Part shown: in pieces, positions 50,501-61,790 of the stretch | How positions within the stretch are numbered: position 1 is the stretch's first letter | Layout of the letters: each line of letters starts with the position of its first letter | Assembly: GCA_019722365.1 (NCBI GenBank) | Contig: JADFUC010000188.1 | Span: 682,001-746,000 of the forward strand | Length of the DNA stretch: 64,000 bases | Origin: Lithospermum erythrorhizon | Taxonomy: Eukaryota; Streptophyta; Magnoliopsida; Boraginales; Boraginaceae | Reading direction: 5' to 3' | Notes under the pieces: generated by a model | Told to the model about the DNA's origin: nothing | Seen by the model: the letters and a program-made list of their open reading frames with translations, nothing else | Databases searched by the model: none | Position numbers and translations under genes: made by a program

Positions 50501-52170
50501 TCTTGGTCCCGGAATTCATTATCAAAGGTTTTCAGTATAAAAAGGTTTGATAGTTTGTATTCATTCCAATCTTTTTACTTGTAAATAAAATGCACCATTA
50601 AAAAGTTATCATGGATCAGTCTATGATAAATGGAGTATAACATAGAGTTTGAATGAACTTTTCAAGATGCATAAGTTCACTAAAAACAAAGTGATAAAGA
50701 ATTGATTCCCACTATAGAGTATTAAAACGTTAAAATTCTCATCAGCATATCTTTTTGTATGTAAACGGGAGCACTCAGCACGGATAACCTTTCAAGTTTG
50801 TAATGGAGTACATCTCTTTTGTACATTCAATTAATCTAAGCCATTTTAAATATTACAAATTTATGAAAGGGAGAATAAAGAATAATTAATAATATATGCC
50901 GTTGCGGAGTATAAAAATTAGATTATGAAAAGACAACTACTATAGAATAAAAGTTTAATTCAAAGTTCTTTTCTTGCATTATCTTGATAAACCAATGGTT
51001 ATCCAAGAAAAAATTATGTGAGTATTAAGATGATATCAAACGTATACTAAGCTTTCATTTTTCAATTGTAAAGTTGATAAAATAAAATAAGCATAAGTCG
51101 AATAAACCCAAAGTTTAAAAATGATCAAGGAAGCCACCATTTTGAAAAAAATTATTAAATTGAAAATTATAATAAATAGCGTACCGCTAGATGCAAAAAG
51201 CAAATGCACTCTATTAAATTTATTAATAATTTTTTTGTCATAGTAAAAATAAGTAAACATATAAATTTAAAAATCAATTTCATTTAATAGACTATTACGA
51301 ACATTCACTGAAATTTTTGTTGTAAAAAATAATACATTCATTTGAATTGAGGGAAGAAAAAAAAGATTTATGACTTTAAATATTTACTTACATCAAATAT
51401 TAGAAATTGAACAATTAGTTGCTATAACTTATATTGCTTGGTGCCATTCAATTGAAAATTTTACTTTAAAAAAAAATTCACCGAATATATAGACTATGAG
51501 GCCTCTAAGAAGCTGAGATTTTAAGTGCCACAACTGCTTGAAATGATATGTGAGCCGGCTCCCATTATAAAGCATTATTACATGATAAAAATATAATACC
51601 ACCCTACCATAATGAATATACATTTTATTGGAATTAGTTTATTATTTTTTACCCTTAAATATTGATTCAACATCAATATTTATTTTAGGCCTTTTGATCA
51701 CTTTTGTTCTAATTCGACTAGTTTAATTATTTAAAGTAGCTTTATCTAATAATTTATTTAATTACAAAAGATCAATTGGTTGGAGAATCTTATTATTTTA
51801 TTAAAAATGAGCATTCCATGTCTTTATTCCACCCACTCGAGTTTATATTTTCCAATAATGGAATGACATACATGAAAAAGCTTAAAATTTTGGGAAAAGG
51901 TACGAGATTGCCTACTTGCATAGTTGCATATAGACAGTACTCTTTGCATTCATTGGATCAGGAGCTTTATCTTTTAAGGAATTAGAAGTGACATATGGTT
52001 CCGTGAATTGTCCTAATAATTAGCACTAATACTTTATTCTTTTTGCATGATCACATATTCACAAGTAGTAATTGTTTTTTTACTACTCATTGATCCAACT
52101 GAGAGACAATAAAAGAGGAAAATTACCAGATAAAGAGTGATTCACCCAGTACAGATTCATTGCCTTTTAT
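47531..52170. other. Gene-free AT-rich spacer
   Basis: No frame with a recognisable domain is present on either strand. A possible MITE lies at 47962-48208. The region just left of 52171 adjoins the Copia element. A frame at 49332-49547 has no family features and is not taken as a gene. Confidence 0.5.
47962..48208. mobile_element. Possible Stowaway-like MITE
   Basis: The right end reads CGAAATGGAGGAGGAAGTA and the left end TACACTTCATTTCTTTGAAA, a partly matching inverted pair with TA borders. The interior resembles the other Stowaway elements (TTGACCGTTTTCAATTTTCA). Confidence 0.45.
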
Positions 52171-52352
52171 TGCGATATTTTTTAATATCTTGTCTCAAAT
52201 CACATATATCTAGATATCTTGTCATATATTTTTGGTAAAGATTTGTTGTATCATAGATGATTAGTTTTTGTATAGGAATTGATTTCTGTTTTAATTTCAT
52301 CTCCGAGCTTACATTCATCAATAAATGACAGCTTAGTTTTCTATTCTTTTCG
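52171..52352 (+). repeat. 5' LTR of the Copia element
   Basis: Homologous to about 55339-55530. Substitutions and indels between the two copies show an old insertion. The ends are approximate. Confidence 0.7.
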
Positions 52353-55338
52353 CGCTATCGTGAGTCACACGGCTAAGAAACACAACCATGGCCGACGACG
52401 CCGATAAAAATAAAACTCCATCTATTCCTACACCTTCTTGAAACGACCACACCTCTCCTTTTTTTCTTGGATCTCAAGACAGGCCTGGAGATCTTATGAC
52501 TCTGGTTCGTCTTCGAAACGACAACTATGATGAATGGGCAAAGTCTATACGTCTTGCTCTACTATCTCGCCGGAAATTCGGTTTCGTCAATGGCACGATT
52601 ATGGAACCTGAAGCTCCTTTCACAATGGATGATTGGTTCACCATTCATTCAATGCTTGTTTCATATGAGGAAGCTGATTGGAACGGGTGAACGGAGAGAT
52701 GGACTTTACTACTTCAAATAACCGTCTACAGTGCAAGTTTTTTTTGCTGATCATTCTTCATCTTCAATGAAACTTTGGCATCAACGTCTTGAACACCCAT
52801 CAGAAAAAGTAGTAAAGTCATTACCCTTTTTTAATAATTATGGAGAGAAATTAAACAAAGTTTATGATGTGTGCCCTCGTGCCAAACAATCTAGAAATTC
52901 ATTTTCTCTCAGTGATAATAAAGTTTCTAGAATTTTTGAATTGATTCATTGTAATTTATGGGGCCCTTTATAATACCGTGTTTCCTCTTGTGTTGGAAAC
53001 CCTCAATTAAAATGGAAGGGTTGAACGGAAGCATCTCATATTTTAACGGTGGTGAGAGCTTTGCGCTTTCAGTAAACTCCTTTATTTTTGGGGTGAATAT
53101 ATATTGACAGCTTCTCATTTGATCAATCGGATATAAATTAGTGTTATCTGGGCTAATAAAACACCTTAAGTGAGATTTTATTTAACCATTTGCCTTCTTT
53201 GATGAATTAAGAATATTTGGTTCACTTTACTACGCCTATGATCAACAAGCTAAGAGTGATAAATTTGCAAGTAGAAGTCGCAATGTATTTTTAATTTGTT
53301 GGCTATCCTTTGGTAAAAGGTTGGAGGTTGTTTGGTCTTGACACTAAAACATTTTTATTTTAGAGATGTTAAGTTCTTGAATGAATTTATATTTGTAGCC
53401 ATGAATGTGGATAATGGAATAAATTTGGGAGCTGATGACTTTAGTTAATTGTTTTGAGGATCCAGAATTGTTATCTAATGATACCTCAGTACAATACCAA
53501 TCAAAGTTCTCTAACCTTACTATACCTGTAGGCTGACCCATGTCCCTCCAACCATTCAATTTGAACTAGAATCTAACTCTAATGAAGAACTTGACTCTAC
53601 ACCCTATCCAACATATCTCAGAAAATGGAATAGTAGTCTACGTGGAACTACCAATGAGACTCGTATAATAAGGATTCCTGGAGAAGGTCCATCTCTGTGT
53701 CTCTCCAGTTCCACCCGCTTCATCAGTTTCCTCAGATATTCATTTTCCTATATAACACATTATATTAATTAAGCTAATTTTTCTATTACCGAAAATTCCT
53801 TTGCAGTTGTTACTTTAGGTTGTGAACCAAAATCAGTATAAAGAGCTATGATAGATGAAGGTATGCAAAGCTATGCAAACTGAAATTGACTTTAGAGGAT
53901 AATGGTACTTGAACTATGGAAAAATTATCACCTGGTAAACATCGGAAATTGAATAATGGGTCTATAAAATCAAGCACCATAGCAGTTCTAACGCCTTAAA
54001 GCCTCTAGGGGATTAGTTATTTTTGCAATCACTGTTGTAGGATTGATTATGCTGAGACTTTTGCTCCAGTTGCAAAGATGGTCACGGTTCGTGCTTTCTT
54101 AGCCATTGGAGCATCTAAAATTTGGGAGTTGCATCAAATGGACGTGCACAATGCTTTTTTGCATGGGGATCTCAATGAGTAAGTTTATATGAAACTTCCT
54201 CCTGGTTTTAAATCTTCAACCGTATAGTGGCGTGTCGATGCTGAAAGTCACTTACATTTGAAACAAGCACCGCGATGTTGGTTTTCCAAACTTGTAACTG
54301 CTTTAAAAGAGTATGGTTTTCTCCAATCTTATGTCGATTATTCTCTTTTTACATTTACCAATAGTGCTATTCAAATTAATGTTTTAGTTTACGTCGATGA
54401 TCTCATTGTTTCCGGGAATGATTCCGCTGCATTGAAAGCCTTCAAATACTATTTGAGTACTTGTTTTCACATGAAGGATCTCGGGGTTCTTAAATATTTC
54501 CTCGGGATTGAAGTGGCATGAAGTCCTACAGGTGTATTTCTATGTCAACGGAAGTATTCACTTGATATAATTTATGAGACAAGTCTTTTGGGAGCCAAAC
54601 CAATATCATTTCTCATGGAGCAAAATCACAGGCTCGCTCATGCTTCAGGAGAACCTTTGTCTAGTCCAGAATCTTATAGACAATTGGTTGGTTGATTGAT
54701 TTACTTGACGGTCACTCGACCAGATTTGGCATACTCTGTTCATATTTTATCACATTTCTTATAAGAACCGAGGCATGAACATTGGGAAGCGTTCTGGCGC
54801 GGTTGCTCGCTATTCGCGCCTCCGGCAAGGCATTTTACTCGAGCGATAGCGCTTCTCTCCTTTTTGACAGTCGGGTGGGATTCTAATTGGGCAGCCTTAT
54901 CCTTACTCGATCGCTCTCTAATGGGTGGCTAGTCTTTTCTCAATATTCTCCAATTTTGAAAACTACAAACAACCTTATAGTATCACGATCTTCTCAGCAG
55001 TAGTTCTAACACGTTTCATGGCTTTTCTTACTATAATTTGAAATTCAAGAAAGGCCTTCTTCTTAGTTTGGGATTCAACACTCGACGCTATCGTGTATAT
55101 CAGGATAGTCAAATAACTTTACATATTGCACAAAATCCCCGCTCTTTCTGCTGAACTAACAACAAAAACATTGATCAGTGTTCTGCTACATTTCTGTCAC
55201 ATGCAATTAAGGATGGTACTATCCCGCTTCTTATGTCCCTACAATGCCACCAGACATCTTTACTCATGCCATCGGGGACTGCCAATCATTGCCTAAGCCA
55301 GACATTTATAATCCTTATTATCCAACTCTATGAAGCGA

Positions 55339-55530
55339 TGATTTGATATTTTGACATCATCATTTCAACTTCACATATATCTAGATATCTTGTCTTTTGT
55401 AAAGATTTGTTGTAATTACAGAGGATTAGCTTTTTGTATAGAAGATTTCGTTTCCTTAATTCTTCTGCCTCTGAGTTGTATATAAGAGTGACATTCATCA
55501 ATAAAATGGCAATGCAATTTTCTATTCCTT
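55339..55530 (+). repeat. 3' LTR of the Copia element
   Basis: Partner of the 5' LTR. It carries a TATA-like GTTGTATATAAGAG stretch and ATCAATAAAATGG near the 3' side. Confidence 0.7.
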
Positions 55531-56275
55531 CACCTTTGGATAGCCAAGTAATTTACCTTCTACTCTTCTAAGTGAAAATGCTGGAGTCGAAGTAAAAAAG
55601 AACATGAAGATTTGGAAAATAACTTTTCATACATAATTGGAAATGTCATTCAAAGAACGGACTTGAAACCTAGAAGCTACTTAAACAATTTTGCTGTGTT
55701 TTGATACAGATATTTCGTATTTTACCTACAAGATATTTCATCTACTTTTTTATAACATTACTCTAATGCCTTTGGGCTAAGAATATTTTGCACTCAGAAT
55801 ACTATACTATCTATCTAACGACACCATCGCCATTCTTGAAAAAACTACACATAATTCTTCAAGAGAATTGGAGCCGAAGACGTCTCGATTAAAAGAAGCA
55901 ATAAATCAGATGATAATTGGGTGCTATGGATAATTGCTGTCATGCTCTTACGAGGCAATCTTGCTTCTTGATGACTTAGAGGTGCGAGAGTGACCCTCAT
56001 GCTGATGTATGTTGAATCAAACATCAAAAACATAAACAACGTTGGAAGATGAGAAAGTCTGAGGAATTATTGAGTGGTTACTTCTCTATTTAATCATTAA
56101 TCGTCAGTTAGTGCGTAATTATTGCTTGAAAATGTTGTGAAAGACATTAAGACAATTGCTGACAATGACTCCCAGGCTTTTTGAAGTTTGAGAACCAAGT
56201 CCCATGAGCATTCATTTTATTTATATATATATATATATGGCATTTGAAGTTTGAGAACTGTCCTTATGATATTCA

Positions 56276-56313
<38 letters not shown>

Positions 56314-56534
56314 TGTGATAAATGTGGTGTGAATGCTCATGGATATATATAGAGATAGATTTTAATATCTATGTTTTTATACAAATATCTTAATATATAT
56401 AAATTATGTTGAATTTCCAAAATTTTACATCAAGCTTAAATTGCTTTTATATTTCCAAACATTTCTTTATTTTAATAATCCGAAACGAATTAAGCATGTA
56501 AATGAGGTTCGAGTTGATGCCTTTGGATCATTCT
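55531..56534. other. Intergenic region with AT microsatellites
   Basis: Short TA runs lie at about 56218-56238 and 56277-56309. A short direct repeat TTTGAAGTTTGAGAAC occurs near 56180 and 56244. No gene is seen; the ADA1 3' end should reach into it from the right. Confidence 0.6.
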
Positions 56535-57641
56535 TTAACCACTCATAAAATATTCTTCTGATGCCCGCAAACTTATTTTCGCAAGCTGTACTGGCCAATC
56601 TTCTCCTAGTATTCTAGGATTCCACTCCATGGCAACTCCAAAATCCAACATTGATACAGAATACGATTCATTCGGTTTCAATGAGTAACCCATAGGCTGC
56701 ATGCCATTCAAGACTAGCATTCTTGGATGCATTTGGTGGAGACGCCTTTCGCCAGACTTAGAAGAAGCAATTTCCAGGCATGAATTTATTAATCTCTTTA
56801 TATAGACATCCAGGCCATTGTTCACCAAATTAATACAATTTGTTGAAGCATTCAAGCCCTCCATTCCCAACTTCTGTTCCAACCTTTTCGTAAGAGAACT
56901 TGTATCGGGCAACATGCTAGTCTTTTGGCAGGTTTCAGTGTATGGAATTGGAGATGCTCCATGGAGCAATAACTTCTTAGTGCCTTTAGCATTCAAAGGG
57001 ATACCAAGTGGAGCTCTAACAGGACTCCTACTATAAATTCCTGGACTTCCAGCAGCCTGTTCGACCTCTTCACCCTCTTCCACGGAATTAACCTCGACAG
57101 GGGGCCTGCTACCTAAGGATTGCACCTCTGTGACACTTGGTTGTTGTCGGCTCTTAGAACCTGAATCGTCACATGAAATAACCTGCCTCTTCCCGTGAGG
57201 TCCAAAAGGACTAGGGCAGTCCCTCAATTTGTGATCACGGAGAACAGGGGTCCGTCCCTTCCTCTGAGATTGTGCCAAGCCGTCTCTGCATAAGGACTGA
57301 AGGCAGCTCCTCTGAAGCCTGTCAGGAAGGTTCTCACTCCGACCAGCTTCCTCTCTACTATGATTCGATGGAGGAGTCCTTGCAACACATGCATTTTTAA
57401 CAATGGCTCGTATAAGTCTATTATGAAGACAAATATTTTCTCTCCCGACCAAACCAATGCAGAGCTTATCAAACTCCCTCTTGCTAAGCTTAAGACTCAA
57501 GTACCTATTCAATATATCAAAATAGTGTTCTGATTTCTTTGAACCAAGTGCCCTCTCAATCTGAAACTTTATCTCCACTGTATCGATTCGAGGGCAATGC
57601 CGATCTTTCGACATCTTATTCACCAAATTCATTGCTACCAT
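56535..57641 (-). CDS. ADA1: SAGA complex subunit ADA1 (Hfi1/TADA1 homologue)
   Basis: One uninterrupted frame of 368 residues starts at ATG 57641; the in-frame codon before it is TTG. The N-terminal block IDTVEIKFQIERALGSKKSE, then HYFDILNRYLSLKLSKREFD and GLVGRENICLHNRLIRAI, is the SAGA-Tad1 domain core. This is a helical histone-fold-like module that holds ADA1 in the SAGA histone acetyltransferase coactivator with SPT7 and TAFs in the nucleus. A charged, proline-rich middle follows, and the C-terminal part (SLTKRLEQKLGMEGLNAST, then LDVYIKRLINSCLEIAS) is the second conserved part of the family. Length and order match recalled Arabidopsis ADA1 proteins. No break is seen. A likely intron-bearing 5' leader lies to the right, with a donor GTAAGTACC at 58304-58296 on the minus strand. 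Confidence 0.9.
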   Translation of the reverse strand: MVAMNLVNKMSKDRHCPRIDTVEIKFQIERALGSKKSEHYFDILNRYLSLKLSKREFDKLCIGLVGRENICLHNRLIRAIVKNACVARTPPSNHSREEAGRSENLPDRLQRSCLQSLCRDGLAQSQRKGRTPVLRDHKLRDCPSPFGPHGKRQVISCDDSGSKSRQQPSVTEVQSLGSRPPVEVNSVEEGEEVEQAAGSPGIYSRSPVRAPLGIPLNAKGTKKLLLHGASPIPYTETCQKTSMLPDTSSLTKRLEQKLGMEGLNASTNCINLVNNGLDVYIKRLINSCLEIASSKSGERRLHQMHPRMLVLNGMQPMGYSLKPNESYSVSMLDFGVAMEWNPRILGEDWPVQLAKISLRASEEYFMSG

Positions 57642-58390
57642 CAATAAAACAGTGACTTAACACTTCACAAACAATAACAGTTCCATAATTCCTCAAAATG
57701 AACTCAAATCTCTAGACCACCTTTTCTTACATCAATAAGTCAAACCAGTGAAAAAAGCTCCAACTTTTATTAATATTCCCTTAACAATCAGATTCTGAAA
57801 ATAACCAAAATAAAATCCATCAAAATTAAACAAAAGACAAAACCCACTTCTTTTCACCCAATCCACTGCAGAATTTAATTCAAGAAATTGAATTTCAAAC
57901 ATAAAAATAAACTGGACAAAAATTAATCAGCCCCAATTCCATGTAATTAAATTTAACTAAAACCCAAGTCATACATTACAATATTAAAGTAATATACAAC
58001 ATAATCTTGACTAAATCTCAAACCCCATTAAAGATAAATAAGCAATGAAACAAAATAACAACCAAACAGAAAACAAAACAAAGTTGTACACTAAATTCAT
58101 GACCAATAATACAATAGCTGAAATTTCAGTGAAAAATTGTAAAGAGAGTAGAAACTCTTTAAATTAATATAAAAAATAAAAAATCGATCCCGACGTTAAT
58201 AATATCTTTAAATTAAAACTGGATAAATTAATAACTCTATAAATTAATAAATCTCGACAGTATTAATTTATAGAATTTTTACTGTAAGTTGAATTGGTAC
58301 TTACTTGATAAGAATTTAAAAAATTGTTGAAGTAATCGAGCTGAGACAAGGGGATGAAATTAGGGGTAATATGTGTGTTTTTTCGAAGGT
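57642..58390 (-). other. Probable 5' leader and leader intron of ADA1
   Basis: On the minus strand the donor context TTATCAA/GTAAGTACC (58304-58296) follows a pyrimidine-rich leader-like stretch (about 58305-58390). The AT-rich span down to the ATG has no coding potential. The acceptor is not resolved. Confidence 0.4.
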
Positions 58391-58673
58391 TCATTCAAGT
58401 CAATGAAAAGTGCGATTCGTTGACCAATGTGGTAATAGCTAGTACATAGTGATTAAGGATATGTTTGTTTGGTACAAACAACAAAGTCAAAATACATGTA
58501 CTTGTTGTACTAACATAAAAAAATTGATGGTAATGTTTGAGCATGTTTTAAACCAATTTTATAGAGAGAAAAGTTGATAATCAAATGACTTTGCAAAGTA
58601 CATGAGTCCTAAGTTTATACTACATTTCATGCTAATTTAACAAAGTAAATATTTTACTCTTTTTCCTCCCCTT

Positions 58674-58995
58674 CAGGCTTGGCCCTGGGCATGGTCGAGG
58701 ACGCGATCGTACAATATCCTTATTTTATAGGTATCAAATTTTCATAATTATATTACTATGAAGTCTATATATGATGTTGGTCCTAAAAATACAGAGATAG
58801 TACCAAGTTATTAATTAAGGTAAGATTTTCAAAAAAAATTGAAATTGATCTCATTGAACCGTCGTTATCGTCTCTTTGCATATCAAGTTCCATTAGTAAT
58901 GTCTTACTAGAATTTTAAAATTTTTAAAATTTTTAAAATTGAGGCTTTATTTTCAATTTTTAAACTAGATCCAAAAAATATAAGGACCGACCCTG
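58674..58995. mobile_element. Non-autonomous hAT element with 8-bp target-site duplication
   Basis: This 322-bp element starts CAGGCTTGGCCCTGGGCATG and ends AAGGACCGACCCTG, a typical hAT terminal pair. It is flanked by the identical 8-mer CTCCCCTT at 58666-58673 and 58996-59003. It has no coding capacity. Its ends resemble those of the element at 15850-16314 (both begin CAGGCTYGGC). Confidence 0.88.
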
Positions 58996-59291
58996 CTCCC
59001 CTTATTATCAACCAAACACAGACTTAATGTTTCATCAGATGGTATGATAGGGAGTACCAGTTTTCAAGTTTGGGGTACAATTAAGTCTGATGCAATTGGG
59101 CGATGAATTTTATGGGTAGCTTCAATATTGTTCATGATGGTTTGGATTCGCAACACAATCTGGTGATGAGTTCATAAAGTACGACCGTAAACAAGTAGAA
59201 AAGTCAACTAGCAATGTGACTACTCTCACGATAGACCAGTGGAATAAAGCTTTCCAACCAATGGGCAATGCCATATTTTCATACTTATTTT

Positions 59292-60615
59292 CACTATAAG
59301 AAAAAATACTTAATATTATAAATTATTTATCAAAAAAAAGAAAAAAAGGCTTTTTATTACGGATTTATTATTCATCTTTGGTTTTTCCGTAGTGTAATTC
59401 TATAGGCATGAAATATAGTTCTTCGTTCATTACAACAAAATGGGCTTTAGCTTTTAATTAATTATAGCCGTAAATGAGGACTTATTTGTTGGTCCCAAAT
59501 TGTGGTAGTTTTAATTCTTTTAACTTATTATGGATTGACAATTAAATTATAAGATCTGGACTTTGTGAAGGATGTATAGTATGGACCAGGGAGAGCTAAT
59601 CAATTCATATACATTACTTAATTTGTTTTTATTTGATTTCTTTTTAATGAAATTTTAAGATCTTTGTTTGTTTTGTACTTTCAGAGCCAGTTATTTCTTC
59701 ATCTAGTTGTTGATTATTTCTCACCTATGTGGCTATGCCTTGCAAAGGAGATGAAGGCAGGATGCATGGTATTTTTCTAAACTCATCCTTTTTCTTTTTT
59801 ATCCCTTTGCATTTTGGTGCATTTGAGTTTTTATTACTGTGCATAATGTTTTATTCAATTGTTGTTTTACAGTTTAATGGTTTTACCTATCAAGAGTTCT
59901 TGCTCATGGCCTTGTCAAATATGATATTCATAGATTTACACTTTAAAGAGCTTTGAAGGGCTGATGCTCAGCCTTCAGTTTAATAAAGATTGGCATGAAA
60001 GCTTTTCATGACAAATAACCAAGACAAATAAGTAGTTTTATTCATGAAGTTTTCTCCAAAGCTTCGCTAATTTCGACATAATATCTTCCACTCATAAATA
60101 ACATTCCTTTTTTCGTGATTGAAAGAAAATCCAAGAATCACATCAATTGATTTGACTGAATCCAACCTGCAGAATAATACTCCCATATTCCACTTCACAG
60201 ATCCATCCGTTAACAAATACACGTATTACCGCCGAAAAACACATCCAATAAAAAACACACTTACAAAAACCTACAATTGTTTAGTTATTTTATATTTATT
60301 TATTTATATTTTGTATTAATTAAATAGTTATTAATATGGAATGGTAAAAATCATAATAGATTTCTTTATTTTTTCTAAATATAAATTATCTTTTGTTACG
60401 CCCATCAAAGCGTAGCAAATAGAGTTTTTGTTACGCAACTTAAAAAGCATAACTAAAGTCATTTGTTACCGAAAGTAAGTGTAACTAATACTTTATGACG
60501 CCACTTTTGCCATGGTTAAAAGTTTAATAAAATGTAACATAAGGGCTTTTGTTACTATTTTTTAGTTTTTGTTACCATTTTACTGATGTAATAAAAAGCC
60601 TTTGTTTTTATAGTG
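59292..60615. mobile_element. Non-autonomous CACTA (EnSpm) element
   Basis: The left end is CACTATAAGAAAAA and the right end, read inverted, is CACTATAAAAACAAAGG. Both ends carry the same inverted subterminal word GGCTTTTTATTAC (59349-59361 and inverted near 60588-60600). The right part holds many TTTTGTTAC copies (60391-60590), the subterminal-repeat pattern of CACTA elements. No transposase is seen. A 3-bp target duplication is not matched. A second TAGTG at about 59391-59395 could mark an internal or shorter derivative. The middle (about 59690-59960) holds two frame pieces with splice-like borders that may be a captured gene scrap. I do not recognise it. Confidence 0.65.
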
Positions 60616-61662
60616 TATGTTCCGAGGAACAAAAAGATATTGCACATCCTCTTCCTGGAAATAGGATTAATAATGTATCAGTTCATGTAGTCAGCTAGGA
60701 CTCTAGGAGAAAGGATAATAGATTAAGTTACTATAATTTATTTTTCGAGTACTTTGTGAAGAAAATAAACTAATACTAACAAAAATATACATTCTAAATT
60801 TCAAAACTCAATATAATACTCCGTAATTACAAATGTTGGAAGTATTGGAGCGAGTTGTGCTTCAAATGACATTAACTAGTCCAGTTTAATTGTGGTATGG
60901 GACAATGCTAAAATCTCTTGACAAGGCATCCACGATGGGTCAAAATATCAATTATTACTCACAATTAGACCAATATATAGTAGAAATGCTGCCGTGTTAG
61001 GTAGTGATTTATGACCACTAAATAGCGCTTATTAGAAAGAGTGATATATGTTACCGTGACATTTAGATATGCTTGGCTTTGTCAATTAGTATAAGGTGTC
61101 ATTTACTAATACTTAGCTAGCAGTATTACGGCAATTAGACAAATTAACGCTTACAAGAGTACTTCTTTATAGTAATACTTATAACGCTTTATAAATACTT
61201 AAATTTAAATTAATCTACTGATACTTAGATAAATAATTGTTTAGTTTACTACTTTAAGGTAACACTTGAAATAAAAAGCGCTATCATATAATGACGACAT
61301 TTAGGTAACACATCATTACGTATGTGAATTTTCACTTGAATTTACATCCCATTTAGATATGGCTTAATAAGTGTGCTATACATTAATGATCATTTTTAAC
61401 GATATCTAAATGAGTGATTGTTATAGTACGTACGTGCTAACGTGCATAAAGAATTTCATCATTTAAGCTTGAGAGTCCAATGCAAGAAAGATGGGACATT
61501 AATAAAAAGCAATGAAGCCACATAGAAGACCTAGTCATAAGTTTATGAATGCTAAAAAATGCAACCCGTCACAAATCAGAACAATAAAACATAAAAACTA
61601 CAACAATTTATCCATCGAAGTCATGGCTGCCCAAAGCAAGATTAATTAGCTACTAATAAATT
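60616..61662. other. Spacer with a possible short inverted-repeat element
   Basis: AATAGCGCTTATTA at about 61021 and AATAAAAAGCGCTATCAT at about 61270 form an inverted pair around AT-rich DNA with many AATACTTA and AACGCTT words. This may be a degenerate MITE. No gene is seen. Confidence 0.35.
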
Positions 61663-61790
61663 AGATAATGTTACATTATTGAAGAAAGTATGTATATCAT
61701 AAAATTCATATAGGTAGCCAAGCAGAAGATAATGTTACATTATTGAAGAAAGTATGTATATCATAAAATTCATATAGGTAGCCAAGCAGA
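61663..61790. repeat. Perfect 64-bp tandem duplication over the SCL32 stop codon
   Basis: Bases 61663-61726 and 61727-61790 are identical. The gene-proximal copy contains the last codons and the TGA (61772-61770, minus strand) of the GRAS gene. The distal copy repeats these codons inside the 3' untranslated region. Confidence 0.95.

Larger units (their letters stand above)
52171..55530 (+). mobile_element. Decayed Ty1/Copia retrotransposon with both LTRs
   Basis: LTRs of about 180-190 bp lie at about 52171-52352 and 55339-55530. They share CACATATATCTAGATATCTTGTC, GTAAAGATTTGTTGTA, CATTCATCAATAAA and TTTTCTATTC blocks. Between them are Copia domains in the order gag-integrase-RT-RNase H. Gag starts at 52388 (MADDADKNKTP, an in-frame TGA soon after; then LRNDNYDEWAKSIRLALLSR). 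GAG-pre-integrase is at about 52760 (LWHQRLEHPSEKVVKSLPF). The integrase C-terminal part is at 53196-53390 (FGSLYYAYDQQAKSDKFASRSR, with frameshifts). RT is at 54040-54521 ([30 protein letters not shown]), and RNase H from 54530 (ESYRQLVG, TVTRPDLAYSV). The zinc knuckle and protease region is deleted, and many stops and shifts make it inactive. Confidence 0.9.

Noticed and set aside
59729..59956. Frame with hydrophobic segment as a small membrane protein
   Set aside because: It lies inside a CACTA element, matches no family I know and has low-complexity hydrophobic sequence.
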